From assembly GCF_963666525.1 (NCBI RefSeq), contig NZ_OY762905.1, forward strand, positions 4,977,001-5,041,000: a stretch of DNA of 64,000 bases, in the 5' to 3' direction. The notes under the pieces were generated by a model. The model worked only from the letters and a program-made list of their open reading frames with translations. It did no database searches and was not told where the DNA came from. This DNA comes from an uncultured Cohaesibacter sp. GTDB taxonomy: Bacteria > Pseudomonadota > Alphaproteobacteria > Rhizobiales > Cohaesibacteraceae. This document shows, piece after piece, positions 18,331-29,225 of this stretch (position 1 is the stretch's first letter; each line of letters begins with the position of its first letter). The translations under genes and the position numbers were made by a program.

Positions 18331-21300
18331 CTATAGAGCCCCCCATCCGCCGGGGGTTGGCGTCACCACAGTGATTGTGTCTCCGGCATCCAGTACGGTC
18401 TGATCGCAGCCCTTCAGCTCTTCAATCGAGCCATCGAGCCTCTTGACCCGGGTGTGGCCCAATTCTCCGTCCTCGCCGCCTTCAAGACCGCGCGGCTTGA
18501 CACTTCTGTGCGAGGAAAGGATGGCGCAGTCCATCTTCTTCAGGAAGCGCAAGGTTCGCTCAGTGCCATCACCCGCATGCCATTTGCCCTTGCCACCAGA
18601 TCCTTTGCGGATATGGAAATCTTCCAGCAGCACCGGGAAGCGAAATTCCAGAACTTCCGGATCGGTGAGGCGGGAATTGGTCATGTGGGTATGCACACCA
18701 TCCGTACCATTAAAGCCCGGCCCAGCAGGAGAACCCGAGCAGATGGTCTCATAATACTGGTAGGTCTCATTGCCGAAGGTGAGGTTGTTCATCGTGCCTT
18801 GCGAATTGGACATTGCACCCAATGCCGCGAACACCGCATTGGTCACATGCTGTGAGGTCTCCACATTGCCTGCTACCACGGCTGCAGGATAACTCGGACG
18901 CAACATGCAGCCTTCCGGCACGATGATGTTGATCGGTTTGAGGCAGCCGGCATTCATGGGAATGTCGCCTTCGACCATCACGCGGAAGCAATAGAGGATC
19001 ACCGCCCGAGTCACTGGTTCCGGCGCGTTGAAATTGTTGGCCTTGACCCCCGTCGTACCGGTGAAGTCGACAGTTGCTTCGCGCTTCTTCTTGTCGACCG
19101 TGATCTTTACACGAATGATGGAGCCCTGATCCGTATGGTATTCGCATTCGGAATCCTTGAGCGCTTCGATGACGCGACGAACGCTTTCTTCGGCGTTGTC
19201 CTGAACATAGCCCATATAGGCCTCGACCACATCCAGCCCAAAATTGGCGACCATTTTTCGTACTTCCTGAATACCCTTTTCGTTTGCGGCGATCTGGGCA
19301 GAAAGGTCGGCGATATTCTGGTGCGGGTTTCTCGCCGGATAGGCGTGGTCTGTCAAAAGCTCACGCAAGGCATCCTCGCGGAAATGACCCTGATCGACAA
19401 CTTTGAAGTTGTCAAAAAGCACACCTTCCTCGTCCACGGTGGTGGCGAGCGGTGTCATGGAACCAGGGGCGGTGCCGCCGACATCGGCATGGTGTCCGCG
19501 TGAAGCAGCCCAGAACAGGATGCCTTCGCCCTTGTCATCAAACACCGGTGTGACAACGGTAATGTCAGGCAAATGCGTGCCGCCGTTGTAGGGTGCGTTG
19601 AGGGCAAAGGCATCGCCGGGTTTGATGTTGCCTTCATTGAGCTTGATGACGGTCTCGACAGATCTGCCCATGGAGCCCAGATGCACCGGCATGTGCGGCG
19701 CGTTGGCAACCAGTGCGCCCCTGGCGTCGAAGATGGCGCAGGAGAAGTCGAGCCGTTCCTTGATATTGACCGAATAGGCCGTTTTTTGCAGCGTTACCCC
19801 CATCTGTTCCGCTATCGACATGAACAGATTGTTGAAGACTTCCAGCATGACGGGGTCGGCTTCTGTGCCGATGGCCTTGTCTCTTTGCAGGGGCACGATG
19901 CGGCTGAGAACCACATGGTCCTTGGCATTGAGTCGGGCCTGCCATCCATCTTCAACGACGATTGTCGCGTGGGATTCCACAATGATGGCAGGGCCATTCA
20001 CAGCCATGCCTGGCTTGAGTGCATCGCGTTTGTAAATGCCGGTGTCGTGCCAGTTGCCTTCGGCGTAAATGCGCGTTGCTGCTGCGGCCTCTGGGGTGTC
20101 GCTCGCGAGCGTAAGGTCTGGCTCGACAAGACCCGCACCTCCACCGGTGGTTTCCACATCCAGTGTTTCAGCGACAATCGCCTTGTCGGAATAGGCAAAG
20201 CCGAACTGGGCTTTGTGCGCCTGTTCAAAGGCAGCTTTCATCTCGGATACGGTGCCGAAATGAATTGGCAAGGTGGTGTCGGAACCCTCATAACGCAGAT
20301 GTACAGTCGTGCGCGTTTGACGCTTTTCAGATGGCACGGCCTGCCGTTCCAACTCCTGTTCGGTCTGCAGCGCAAGACTATCTCTCAGGGTTTCAAGGTC
20401 TGGAATGAGGCTCTCTTCCAGCCGTTTGACCACAGATTGCTGACGGTCTGCCCGAATATCAGCGAGTCCCATGCCATAGGCTGAGAGAATGCCCGAGAAG
20501 GGATGAAGCACGACGGTCTTCATGCCCAGGCTATCGGCCACGCGACAGCCGGTCTGTCCGCCCGCACCACCAAAGCAGACCAGAGCATAGGCGGTGACGT
20601 CATAGCCGCGCTGGACGGAAATCTTCTTGATAGCATTGGCCATATTTTCAACGGCGATCTTGAGAAAGCCATCTGCGACATCTTCCGGGCTGCGTCCGCC
20701 GCCAATGTCTTTTGCCAGAGCAGCAAATTTCTCCCGCACGATGGCATCATCCAAAGGCTGATCCTGATTGGGGCCGAAAATCTGGGGGAAGAAATCGGTT
20801 GCCAGTTTGCCGGTCATCAGATTGGCATCAGTAACAGTCAGCGGACCGCCACGACGATAGCAGGCCGGACCGGGATTGGCGCCTGCGGAATCGGGGCCGA
20901 CCTGAAACCGTTCATCCTTGTAATGAAGGATAGAACCACCACCAGCAGCCACCGTATGGATCATCATCATTGGCGCACGCATGCGAACACCGGCGACCTC
21001 AGTCTCGAAGGCGCGTTCATACTCGCCATCAAAATGGCAGACATCGGTGGATGTGCCACCCATGTCGAAGCCGATGATTTTCTCAAAGCCTGCCATGCGC
21101 GCTGTTTCGACCGCACCGACTACTCCGCCAGCCGGTCCGGAAAGAATGGCATCCTTGCCCTGAAACAGATTGGCAGCGGTCAATCCGCCGGACGACTGCA
21201 TGAACATCAGGCGAGGCCCTTCGCCCAGTTCCTCTTGCACCTGCTCGACATAGCGGCGCAGAATGGGCGAAAGATAGGCGTCCACAACAGTAGTGTCGCC

Positions 21301-21915
21301 CCGTCCAACCAGTTTCATCAGCGGGGAAACCTTATGGGAAACCGAGATTTGCGCAAAGCCGATCTCACGGGCAAGGGTTTCCAGCAGCAACTCATGTTGA
21401 GGATAGGCATAGGCATGCATGAGGACGATGGCTACGCTGCGGATACCCGCGTCAAAGGCCGATTGCATGCTGAACCGGGCGCTCTCAATGTCGAGCAGTG
21501 TCTCCAACGAGCCATCCGCCTTTATGCGTTCCGCGATCTCATGGACATCGTGATACAGAAGTTCGGGCTTAATGATCTCCTTGGCAAATATGTCCGGACG
21601 CGCCTGATAGCCGATTTCCAGTGCATCGCGAAAGCCCTGGGTGATGAACAGAGCCGTCGGTTCGCCTTTGCGTTCCAAAAGCGCATTGGTGGCAACAGTC
21701 GTGCCCATCTTCACCGAATCGATTTTCTCTGAGGGAATCGGGTCCCCGGCTTTCACGCCCAACAGATCGCGAATGCCCTGAATGGCGGCGTCGCGGTAGG
21801 CTTCCGGATTTTCAGACAAAAGCTTATGTGGATGCAGGGTGCCATCTGGAGCCCGGCCGACAACGTCCGTGAAGGTGCCGCCCCGATCAATCCAAAAATC
21901 CCACTTTTCTGACAT
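18331..21915 (-). CDS. ATP-dependent 5-oxoprolinase / hydantoinase A-B fusion
   Basis: 1194 residues in one chain, the length of the OPLAH family. HyuA-type domain about 1-690, with the N-terminal [11 protein letters not shown] nucleotide-binding motif, [15 protein letters not shown] near 70, and GPAGGVVGA plus [10 protein letters not shown] near 260-285. HyuB-type domain about 700-1194, with [13 protein letters not shown] and [12 protein letters not shown]. The reaction is ATP-dependent opening of 5-oxoproline or a related lactam/hydantoin ring; the substrate is not certain. Divergent from the MarR-type gene at 22144, probably its regulator. The window also encodes the unrelated PxpABC 5-oxoprolinase. 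Confidence 0.88.
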   Translation of the reverse strand: MSEKWDFWIDRGGTFTDVVGRAPDGTLHPHKLLSENPEAYRDAAIQGIRDLLGVKAGDPIPSEKIDSVKMGTTVATNALLERKGEPTALFITQGFRDALEIGYQARPDIFAKEIIKPELLYHDVHEIAERIKADGSLETLLDIESARFSMQSAFDAGIRSVAIVLMHAYAYPQHELLLETLAREIGFAQISVSHKVSPLMKLVGRGDTTVVDAYLSPILRRYVEQVQEELGEGPRLMFMQSSGGLTAANLFQGKDAILSGPAGGVVGAVETARMAGFEKIIGFDMGGTSTDVCHFDGEYERAFETEVAGVRMRAPMMMIHTVAAGGGSILHYKDERFQVGPDSAGANPGPACYRRGGPLTVTDANLMTGKLATDFFPQIFGPNQDQPLDDAIVREKFAALAKDIGGGRSPEDVADGFLKIAVENMANAIKKISVQRGYDVTAYALVCFGGAGGQTGCRVADSLGMKTVVLHPFSGILSAYGMGLADIRADRQQSVVKRLEESLIPDLETLRDSLALQTEQELERQAVPSEKRQTRTTVHLRYEGSDTTLPIHFGTVSEMKAAFEQAHKAQFGFAYSDKAIVAETLDVETTGGGAGLVEPDLTLASDTPEAAAATRIYAEGNWHDTGIYKRDALKPGMAVNGPAIIVESHATIVVEDGWQARLNAKDHVVLSRIVPLQRDKAIGTEADPVMLEVFNNLFMSIAEQMGVTLQKTAYSVNIKERLDFSCAIFDARGALVANAPHMPVHLGSMGRSVETVIKLNEGNIKPGDAFALNAPYNGGTHLPDITVVTPVFDDKGEGILFWAASRGHHADVGGTAPGSMTPLATTVDEEGVLFDNFKVVDQGHFREDALRELLTDHAYPARNPHQNIADLSAQIAANEKGIQEVRKMVANFGLDVVEAYMGYVQDNAEESVRRVIEALKDSECEYHTDQGSIIRVKITVDKKKREATVDFTGTTGVKANNFNAPEPVTRAVILYCFRVMVEGDIPMNAGCLKPINIIVPEGCMLRPSYPAAVVAGNVETSQHVTNAVFAALGAMSNSQGTMNNLTFGNETYQYYETICSGSPAGPGFNGTDGVHTHMTNSRLTDPEVLEFRFPVLLEDFHIRKGSGGKGKWHAGDGTERTLRFLKKMDCAILSSHRSVKPRGLEGGEDGELGHTRVKRLDGSIEELKGCDQTVLDAGDTITVVTPTPGGWGAL

Positions 21916-21936
21916 TTCAATACCTCTGGTTTATGG

Positions 21937-22014
21937 CAGACCACTGTTGTCAAAGGGAGGAATGGGTGGTCTGTGATTGCTTTATTTTGACAATTTGTCT
22001 ATATTATATCGATA
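21937..22014. promoter_or_regulatory. Inverted repeats in the oplAH / marR divergent promoter region
   Basis: CAGACCAC (21937-21944) and GTGGTCTG (21966-21973) can pair as a hairpin in the 5-oxoprolinase leader. The palindrome TATCGATA (22007-22014), within the near-palindromic TTATATCGATAAAA, is a candidate operator for the divergent MarR-type regulator. Only the repeats are seen; binding is inference. Confidence 0.4.
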
Positions 22015-22143
22015 AAATCTATATACGGAAGCTTGTGTCAGTCAAGCAAATTGAAAGACCCTGTCGGTAGATTGATGGAAAGCAAACTGCTTGAGTTCAT
22101 ATGTTGAGACGATGGTAACTGGTCAGGAAGGGAACCCAAGAGC

Positions 22144-22665
22144 ATGGATGGCACGGAGAAACAAATCGGTCCGGTTGTTGCGGCTTCGCATCTGGCATCA
22201 GGGCCCATGCCAGCCCTTTCGGAGCTGGAATTTGCGCTTACGATGATTGTCAATGCCTATCACCGCTGGATTGAGCGCTGCATGGCGGCCAGTGGTTCCG
22301 AGGGGCTGGGGCCGCTTGATGTTATCGTGCTGCACAGCGTGAACCATCGGGGGCGATCCAAAACCTTGTCCGACATTTGCCTGGTTCTGAATGTGGAAGA
22401 CACACACACCGTTGCCTATGCTCTGAAGAAGCTTGAAAACGCCGGTTTGGTTGCCTCTGGCAAAAGGGGCAAGGAGAAGATTGCCGAAATCACCCCCGCA
22501 GGAGAGGCTGCCTGTCTTGAATATAAGCGATTGCGAGAAGCGCTGCTGATCAAGCCGTTGAAAGCACTCAAACTGGATGAAAGCGAACTGTCGCAGGTGG
22601 CCACGACCTTGCGCATGGTCTCTGGCAACTATGACCAGGCAGCAAGAGCTGCTGCCGCCATGTAA
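22144..22665 (+). CDS. MarR-type winged-helix transcriptional regulator
   Basis: 173 residues. Helical N-terminus (about 25-55), winged-helix DNA-binding domain about 55-130 (LGPLDVIVLHSV, LSDICLVLNVEDTHTVAYALKKLENAGLV, then the wing GKRGKEKIAEITPAGEAAC), and a C-terminal dimerisation helix. It belongs with the predicted MarR-like regulators that place a VEDTHTVxYALKKLE recognition helix. Divergent from the 5-oxoprolinase gene, with a palindrome between them, so it most likely controls that gene. Confidence 0.8.
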   Translation: MDGTEKQIGPVVAASHLASGPMPALSELEFALTMIVNAYHRWIERCMAASGSEGLGPLDVIVLHSVNHRGRSKTLSDICLVLNVEDTHTVAYALKKLENAGLVASGKRGKEKIAEITPAGEAACLEYKRLREALLIKPLKALKLDESELSQVATTLRMVSGNYDQAARAAAAM

Positions 22666-22839
22666 GGCGAATGCCTGGCGGGCGCACTGGAAAGAAGCTG
22701 TTTGCAAGCCTGCACTTTACGATGGTTGCCCCTATTGCGAACATCGTCGCAATTCCGTACGTGTTGAGACCTTTTATGCGCCGAACCCATTGGGACATTC
22801 AACCAGACAAAACGATGTCCTGAGCCTGCAGTACGCCTG

Positions 22840-25047
22840 TTACTCCCGCAATACGAATTCCTTTGGCACTGTGCGCCATTGGAATTTATCGACCCAGACA
22901 TCAGAAACCGCACTGCTGAAACTCATTGCAGATCGGGAATTGGTAGCCTTTTGCATGATTGCACCCAACCCCGATTGCAAATCGCGGGAACGGTCCAGAA
23001 CCGAGCGGGAAGGGCCGGCTTGATCATCGTCAAAGCAATTCTCGACAAGGCCCGTCAGGTTCAGACTCTCCTTGTTGTCCTGTGTTTTGCTCGCAATGAC
23101 AAAAACGCGTTCGTAGCCAGCAGAATAGCGGGCGGGCGCCGGACAATCGGAGCAAATGACCATCGGGTCACCCAACGGCTTGCTTTTGGCGGTTCCTTCA
23201 ACCAGTTCATAGGTGGTGTGGATGCAATATTTGGGATCGATATGAATGCGATTGACGTCCATTGCATCTTCGGAAGTGCCCTTGGCATCAAATTCGAGAT
23301 AGTCGCACTGCTTGAGATCCTGTCCAGCATCAAGATCACTCGTCGACTTCATGTCCATCTTGCGCAAGGCGCCTCGACATTCCTTTTGGGGAGAGTAATT
23401 GCGTGAGTCCGAGGGGACAAGATCTTCTGATCGGCTCGATGCGACGCGAGCGGCGATTTTGACCGGAGCATCATCCTGCACGGTATCTTCGGAAACAAGA
23501 GTGCTCATCGATTTTGCAAAATACTCGGCACGAATGATGCGTGCGAGGATGGAAGACAGTTTCCCGGCGATGGCCTCGTCGGCATGATCGCCAATCTTGA
23601 ACGGCAATCCGACCGGCTTTCTGCCAATGCTGGCTTGTGGACCGAACCACAAGACATCTTTGTCCCTAAGGATTTGCACGTCGTAGGCTTCGTTTGATTG
23701 TTGAGCGGAAATGCCGACTTGGCTGGATGTTTTGTCGAGTTCGGTCTTCAGCATGTCTTCGAGCCACTCATGGCCCTTTAATGGCTCTCCACTCTGCAAG
23801 TCGAAAATCGGCGAGAATTTGATGACCTGATCACGCGGCTGAGCGATGACCTGCGCGAAACGGGCATTCTCTTCAATGTCGCCTGTCCATTCACACAAGG
23901 CCTCGGTATCTGGTTCGCAATCCTTGGCAACCGGACGCAAATAGGCGAGGCTTGTTTCCACTTCTTCCACTTGAGCAAAGCCAAGATAGTCCTTGCTGCT
24001 GAGGTCTGACCCGATGAGACCAACCAGAGTGCCGACTTGCAATCCCTGGACCAGGCCCGCCTCGATTTCGTCGCCCTTGACCAGAAACGTCTGGCGTGCC
24101 GAGCCTGTCCGAGTTCCGAGCACCAGATTGTCAATCATTGAGCCCTCCCAAGAAGGGGTCTGCAATTTGGCGACGCCCAGACTTGCGTTGTTGTTGATGT
24201 CACTCAACACGGACTGAAAAAGCTGGCGATAGGTCAGATTGGGATTTTGTTCGAGCTTCTTGACGAGCGTCGAAGAGAACAGTCCAAACCAGCCACTGTT
24301 GTCCTTGGCGTTCCCTTCACTCAAGTCGATTTCTTTTGCCACCTCAGATGATCGGGCGGCATAAAAGGCCAGAATTCCGCCTCGACCTTCCTTGTCCGGT
24401 GAAGATGCAATGTCGTCTGAAGGTTCATTGCCAATTGCCGATGCGGCTGCAACTGTTTGAAGTCCCAATATGCCCGGATCCACGTTGCGGCTTGCGGAGT
24501 AGTTCGATGCATCGCGCATCCCGCCACCGGAATGGCAACTGTCCATTACGAGCCAGACCGAGGCTCCTTTGTCCCGGATTTTGTCAATGGCATCGCCGAT
24601 CTCGTCATCGACCAGTGCGTTGGGAACGGTTTGGGCTCCTTGTGGCGTCTTCTTTACATCCGAGGGAAGGAATATTTCATCAAAACCGTCCGTTTCATCG
24701 CCATTCTGATCGGGTTGGCGCGATCCATGACCGCTCATATGAATGTAGACAAGGTCTCCCGCTTTGCTTTCCTCTTCCAGTCTGGCAAAGGCGGACATGA
24801 TGTTGTTTTTGGTAGGCTTGCCGCTGTCAGGCTCTTCATCGAGCAACACTCGTACATCGTTGATTCCACGCTCTTTCAGCATGTCCATGATCAAGTGGAT
24901 GTCATTGACCGGACCTTTCAGGTCTGGAATGCCGAAACTGTTGTCGTAATCCGACGCACCGATCAGAAGCGCTCTGGTCTCAGCGCTTGCGCTTGGGCAA
25001 ATACCCGGCAAAATGGTCAGCAAAAGAAGCACGGTTCGGAACAGCAA
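22840..25047 (-). CDS. Exported caspase-like (peptidase C14) protease
   Basis: 735 residues from a TTG start at 25047, chosen because GGAGG lies 5 nt upstream; an ATG frame from 25089 adds 14 residues that spoil the signal peptide. Signal peptide about residues 1-22 (hydrophobic, ending SASA). Caspase-fold domain about 25-275 with the catalytic dyad His107 (HMSGHG) and Cys171 (MDSCHSGGG). Substrate-binding preference is not evident, but acidic residues line the D-x-x-DxxDE loop. The C-terminal 450 residues have no recognised domain. It is likely periplasmic or extracytoplasmic. Divergent from the hydrolase-channel-caspase run at 25200-33869, which it probably works with. Confidence 0.85.
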   Translation of the reverse strand: MLFRTVLLLLTILPGICPSASAETRALLIGASDYDNSFGIPDLKGPVNDIHLIMDMLKERGINDVRVLLDEEPDSGKPTKNNIMSAFARLEEESKAGDLVYIHMSGHGSRQPDQNGDETDGFDEIFLPSDVKKTPQGAQTVPNALVDDEIGDAIDKIRDKGASVWLVMDSCHSGGGMRDASNYSASRNVDPGILGLQTVAAASAIGNEPSDDIASSPDKEGRGGILAFYAARSSEVAKEIDLSEGNAKDNSGWFGLFSSTLVKKLEQNPNLTYRQLFQSVLSDINNNASLGVAKLQTPSWEGSMIDNLVLGTRTGSARQTFLVKGDEIEAGLVQGLQVGTLVGLIGSDLSSKDYLGFAQVEEVETSLAYLRPVAKDCEPDTEALCEWTGDIEENARFAQVIAQPRDQVIKFSPIFDLQSGEPLKGHEWLEDMLKTELDKTSSQVGISAQQSNEAYDVQILRDKDVLWFGPQASIGRKPVGLPFKIGDHADEAIAGKLSSILARIIRAEYFAKSMSTLVSEDTVQDDAPVKIAARVASSRSEDLVPSDSRNYSPQKECRGALRKMDMKSTSDLDAGQDLKQCDYLEFDAKGTSEDAMDVNRIHIDPKYCIHTTYELVEGTAKSKPLGDPMVICSDCPAPARYSAGYERVFVIASKTQDNKESLNLTGLVENCFDDDQAGPSRSVLDRSRDLQSGLGAIMQKATNSRSAMSFSSAVSDVWVDKFQWRTVPKEFVLRE

Positions 25048-25114
25048 TATGGCCTCCTGACACCTCAACATATGCGGCTGGAACAGCAATGACTTTAGAC
25101 AGATCTAATGGAAT

Positions 25115-25141
25115 CAACGATAAAGGGTATTCATATCGTTG
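25115..25141. promoter_or_regulatory. Inverted repeat in the divergent promoter of the caspase locus
   Basis: CAACGAT and ATCGTTG (7 bp, 13-nt gap) lie between the two divergent arms of the caspase locus. It is a candidate shared operator or promoter-linked site; nothing else supports it. Confidence 0.35.
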
Positions 25142-25199
25142 CTAAAGATGAATGATAGGGACTACACTGCCAAGACAATTTTTGTTTATGGGGCGTTCG

Positions 25200-26975
25200 A
25201 TGCCGATAACATTTTTCGATCATAAAAACAGATTGGTTCTTTCCTGCATGGTTTCTCTGGTGAGCCTCTTTCCGCTGCATCAGGCCGCAGCGAGTAGTCC
25301 ATCGTTCAATCCGCTGACGTTCGAAATGCAATTGCAAACGGCCACAGGTGACGAAGAGAAAATCGCCATGATCGTGCAAACGCTGGAGGCGATCAAAGAT
25401 CCCGAACAGGTGGAACCCCAATTCCTTTTCGACCTCTACATGGATCTGGCTGATCTTTACGAGAAGCAGCAGAACGACAGAAAAGCAGTCGAAGTGCTTG
25501 CCGTGGCGACCGATTTCGCCGCGAAGAAGCGCGACGTCCTGCAGGAAAATCTGGCGGCCCTTTATCGTCGTTTGGCAATACTCATGGAGAAAACCGGCAA
25601 CGCCCGCAAGGCCTTCAGTGCCTATGAGCAGGAACTCGCCGAGCGCAAGGCCGGGGTTCAGTTCGGGCCGGAAGTCGCTCGTGTTCTGGAGGATCTGGCG
25701 CGGCTGTCGAAAGCTCGGGGTCTCAAGAGCAAGGCGAGCCAGTATGAAGAGGCCGCAAAGGCCGAACAAAAGGCAAGTCAACCGGCTGAAGCTGCGTCCA
25801 CCCGTTCCGACGGCCAAGGCGGCTATCACGAGGTCGAGGTCTATTATGCAACCGACCGGGCGGAAACCGAGGCAAAGGATCTCGACAATTACTACGGCTA
25901 TGATCGCGGCGAACTGCAGTATGGCGTGGTTACGGTCAGTGTACCGGAAATTCATGTCGCCGGGGCCGTGGAAGCACCATCGATCTGGAAGCTGGAATTC
26001 AGCGCCGATCCAAGCAAACACGTGATGGTTCAGAAGATCGAGCCAAAGGATGCAGGCAGCTACTTCGAACGGATGCACAAGGAATTCACCGACAAGGGCA
26101 AGAAAGAAGCCTTTGTCTTTGTTCATGGGTACAACGTGACCTTCGATGGAGCCGCCAGACGGGCAGCACAGCTGGCCTACGACATGAACTACAGCGGCGT
26201 TCCCATCCTTTATTCCTGGCCGTCTGCTGGCAAGACCACGCGTTATATCGGGGATACCGCCGTGGTGCGCTTGAGTGGTCGTCGATTGGCCGGTTTTCTT
26301 GAAGACTTGAAAGAAAAGTCAGGTGCGACGACCATTCATATCGTTGCCCATTCGATGGGGAACCGGGCCCTGACGGATGCCTTGGAATTGGTTGCCCTGC
26401 GTAATCAAGACAAGATCAAACAAGGTCCGCTCTTCGGACAGGTGTTTTTTGCCGCGCCGGACGTGGACGCTGGACTGTTTGTCGAGATGGCAAAGACCAT
26501 CCGCCCGGTTGCCCGGCGCCTGACGCTTTATACTTCGGAAGAGGACTGGGCGCTGAAAACCTCGCAGGAACTGCACGGTAGTGCCATGCGAGCCGGGCAG
26601 GGTGGCAGCGATCAGGCCGTATCCTCCAATTTCGATACCGTCGACATGACCGGGCTGGGGTCGGACATGCTTTCGCACTCCTATTTTGCAGATGACAGCT
26701 CGGCAATTACTGACATGATGTCGCTTATCTGGCGCAATGCTGATCCGGAAAAGCGATGCGGGCTGGTCAGGCAAACCCGATCTCAGAATGGTACCGCCGC
26801 ATGGAAATACACCCACAGTGACTGTGCCGGCCGTGATTTTCTGGCCATTCTGGCCAATTTGCGACAGCTACAAAATCCGACACTCGCCGATGTTCGGGCC
26901 TTTCTGAGCAACCATGTTGCGGACCCGGAGTTGAGCAAATCCTACGAAACCGAATTGCTCAACCTGCTGCAATAG
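25200..26975 (+). CDS. Exported TPR-alpha/beta hydrolase (DUF900-type)
   Basis: 591 residues; start at 25200 gives a signal peptide (about 1-32, ending AAA). A TPR-like helical region spans about 40-200 (repeats such as LYMDLADLYEKQQNDRKAVE and LAALYRRLAILMEKTGNARKA). An alpha/beta-hydrolase domain of DUF900 type spans about 210-500: oxyanion loop VHGYN near 308-312, nucleophile Ser385 in AHSMGN, then FAAPDVD and a histidine near LSHSYF as the likely triad. The substrate is unknown: lipid, ester or peptide. First gene of the run hydrolase-MscS-beta-propeller/caspase, divergent from the other caspase. Confidence 0.82.
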   Translation: MPITFFDHKNRLVLSCMVSLVSLFPLHQAAASSPSFNPLTFEMQLQTATGDEEKIAMIVQTLEAIKDPEQVEPQFLFDLYMDLADLYEKQQNDRKAVEVLAVATDFAAKKRDVLQENLAALYRRLAILMEKTGNARKAFSAYEQELAERKAGVQFGPEVARVLEDLARLSKARGLKSKASQYEEAAKAEQKASQPAEAASTRSDGQGGYHEVEVYYATDRAETEAKDLDNYYGYDRGELQYGVVTVSVPEIHVAGAVEAPSIWKLEFSADPSKHVMVQKIEPKDAGSYFERMHKEFTDKGKKEAFVFVHGYNVTFDGAARRAAQLAYDMNYSGVPILYSWPSAGKTTRYIGDTAVVRLSGRRLAGFLEDLKEKSGATTIHIVAHSMGNRALTDALELVALRNQDKIKQGPLFGQVFFAAPDVDAGLFVEMAKTIRPVARRLTLYTSEEDWALKTSQELHGSAMRAGQGGSDQAVSSNFDTVDMTGLGSDMLSHSYFADDSSAITDMMSLIWRNADPEKRCGLVRQTRSQNGTAAWKYTHSDCAGRDFLAILANLRQLQNPTLADVRAFLSNHVADPELSKSYETELLNLLQ

Positions 26976-27123
26976 TACTCTGCATAGCGGGCATTCTGGT
27001 ATAGATTTTTTTGATCGTTGTTATTTACGTAAATTGTTACGGGCAGAGCGGGGATGGTGCGGCAGGCCAAGGGGCGAGGCCCTCCAGATACCCGAGCGGA
27101 GCGGTTTGGAGGCTGCTTGCCAA

Positions 27124-29175
27124 ATGAACTCATGCAAGTTTCCCCATTGGCCCGGATATCTGGCCAGTCTGCTGGTGTTGAGCACCACATTGCTCTGGCT
27201 CTCTTCGGCCTTGGCTTCGGAGCCTGCTGCTGTCGCTGACACCAGCGCGTTTACATCCGGAACCCTTTCCCTGCTTAATTTCTTCATCGAGAATGCAACG
27301 CTCGCTGGCGATCGGCTGATAGTGCTTCCAACCGCGATTGGCGAGCTACCAAGCGATGTTTCACTTTTCATCGATCGCCTTTCCGCAAATGGTTTCAGCT
27401 TGCAGGCGACCTTGCTGCAGGCGGCAATCTGGCTTTCGATCGGCGCTCTGGTCGAACACCTCTTCAGGCGGGTTGCCAATCAATTCAGGATTGGCTCCAA
27501 GGCGAGCCACTTCGGCACCATCCTCATCCGCTCCATTCTTGATCTGGCGGGTATTCTGATTTTCGCGATTATCGGAGGATGGTCATTGTTGATGAGCACC
27601 AAATCCGACCCGGTCGCCCAGACCATAATCTTCATCTATCTGACAGCGTTGTTGTCGACACGGTTGATTGCGATGCTGCTCAGGATCCCGCTTGCCCCAT
27701 ATGTACCGGAGTTGCGTGTCGTTGATCTTGATGACAACAAGGCTCACTACCTCTACCGGGATATCGTGTCCATCGCCGCGCTCGCCTTCTTTTTCACCGC
27801 CAGTCTGTTGTTGCTCAAAAATGGCGGGCTCAGAGAAGGCGCATTGCTGATCTTTGCCCTCTCGTCCCGCGCACTGGTCGCCATCATGGTGATTGCCGCC
27901 TGCTTCAGAAACAAGACGTCCATTGCCAGCATTCTGGGCAAGGACCCTACGGGACGTTTGCGAAGTGCCGCATGGCGGTCTTTTGCGACCGTATGGCACT
28001 GGTTCGCAATCATCTATGTCTCCATGTCGTGGTTTGTCACAACGATCCTGTTGTTGCTTGGCCACTCTGAAGCTGGACTCGATGCCATCTTTACCATCAT
28101 CGTGCTGATGGGGCTGATTGTGGTTTGTCTGGTGATTGATGATTGGGCTGCTCATGCCGATAACCGGGACAGAGACAGACTGATCGAGGCACCTGACAGC
28201 CAACCACCTTCGGCCTTTGGAACACAGAACAGCTTTCCGCAATTCTTCTCGACACTTGGTCAGACTGTTGCAACGCTGGTGGCCATTTTCATCATCATCC
28301 GACTTTGGAGTGGCCCCTGGAACGGGTTCTATGACCCTAGGGCAACCCGATTTGCATTGGCACTGGTCCAATTCATTGCAACGCTCATGATTGCCTACGT
28401 GCTGTGGCATTTGGTGGTTATCAGCTCTAACCGGATTTTGTTGCGAGCGGCGTCTCCGAGAGAAGAAGCGAGTGGCCTCAAGGCTGTTCAGCGCGATCGT
28501 ATTGCGACGCTTCTGCCCTTCATCCGCAGTGTCATGCTCGTAACGATCGCAACAATCGCCACCCTGATTGGCCTGTCCTCAATTGGTGTCAATGTTGTCC
28601 CGTTGCTGGCGGGTGCCGGCGTTATCGGGCTGGCATTTGGCATGGGCAGTCAGGCCCTTGTCAAAGACATTGTCTCTGGCGTCTTTTTCCTGATCGATGA
28701 TGCTTTCCGGGTTGGTGAAATGATCGATGTCGGGGTTGTGAAGGGAACTGTCGAAAGGGCCGGTGTCCGCTCTCTTCAAATCCGCCATTATCTGGGTGCG
28801 TTGCACACGGTTCCCTTTGGCGAAATCCATACGATTGCCAACCATTCCCGCCAATGGATCGCCGCGGAACTGGAATTCAGGATCCCGATAGACACGGACA
28901 TGGATCTGATCAAGGAGAGTTTCTCTGCGTTGAGTGACAGGCTGCTGTCCGATGCGGAGCACGGCCAACGCTTTCTTGCTCCCATCAACTATTGTGGCGT
29001 CGTCAAAATTGAAGAAAACACGATGATAATCCGGTTGATTTATGAATGTCTCCCGGGTGAGCAATACACATTGCGCCATGTCGTGCAGGATAACGTCCGC
29101 AAAATGCTTCGATCCATAGGGGTGCCGTTTGCTGTTCGTGAGTTCCGCATGCTCGGTAGCTCGGATGGCAAATGA
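27124..29175 (+). CDS. MscS-family mechanosensitive channel, large type
   Basis: 683 residues from ATG 27124 (GGAGG 11 nt upstream). N-terminal signal-like segment (about 1-34) and periplasmic region, then about nine hydrophobic segments. The C-terminal MscS core has the pore helix VVPLLAGAGVIGLAFGMGSQ with the Gly/Ala packing typical of TM3, followed by the cytosolic beta domain (GEMIDVGVVKGTVE, HTVPFGEIHTI). These channels open on membrane tension. The number of transmembrane segments is larger than in minimal MscS, as in MscK/YbiO-type members. It lies between an exported hydrolase and a caspase protein, with 33 bp between MscS and the next ORF. Confidence 0.85.
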   Translation: MNSCKFPHWPGYLASLLVLSTTLLWLSSALASEPAAVADTSAFTSGTLSLLNFFIENATLAGDRLIVLPTAIGELPSDVSLFIDRLSANGFSLQATLLQAAIWLSIGALVEHLFRRVANQFRIGSKASHFGTILIRSILDLAGILIFAIIGGWSLLMSTKSDPVAQTIIFIYLTALLSTRLIAMLLRIPLAPYVPELRVVDLDDNKAHYLYRDIVSIAALAFFFTASLLLLKNGGLREGALLIFALSSRALVAIMVIAACFRNKTSIASILGKDPTGRLRSAAWRSFATVWHWFAIIYVSMSWFVTTILLLLGHSEAGLDAIFTIIVLMGLIVVCLVIDDWAAHADNRDRDRLIEAPDSQPPSAFGTQNSFPQFFSTLGQTVATLVAIFIIIRLWSGPWNGFYDPRATRFALALVQFIATLMIAYVLWHLVVISSNRILLRAASPREEASGLKAVQRDRIATLLPFIRSVMLVTIATIATLIGLSSIGVNVVPLLAGAGVIGLAFGMGSQALVKDIVSGVFFLIDDAFRVGEMIDVGVVKGTVERAGVRSLQIRHYLGALHTVPFGEIHTIANHSRQWIAAELEFRIPIDTDMDLIKESFSALSDRLLSDAEHGQRFLAPINYCGVVKIEENTMIIRLIYECLPGEQYTLRHVVQDNVRKMLRSIGVPFAVREFRMLGSSDGK

Positions 29176-29225
29176 AGGATGGATGCGCATAGCAGCTTTT
29201 TGCGAAATTGGGGAGATTGAGAGAC

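Noticed and set aside
19573-21732. Long plus-strand frames (303 and 409 codons) opposite the 5-oxoprolinase gene
   Set aside because: The minus-strand protein is clearly conserved along its whole length; the antisense translations resemble no family.
25131-26126. 331-codon minus-strand frame opposite the alpha/beta hydrolase gene
   Set aside because: Antisense shadow; the plus-strand frame has signal peptide, TPR and GxSxG-type motifs.
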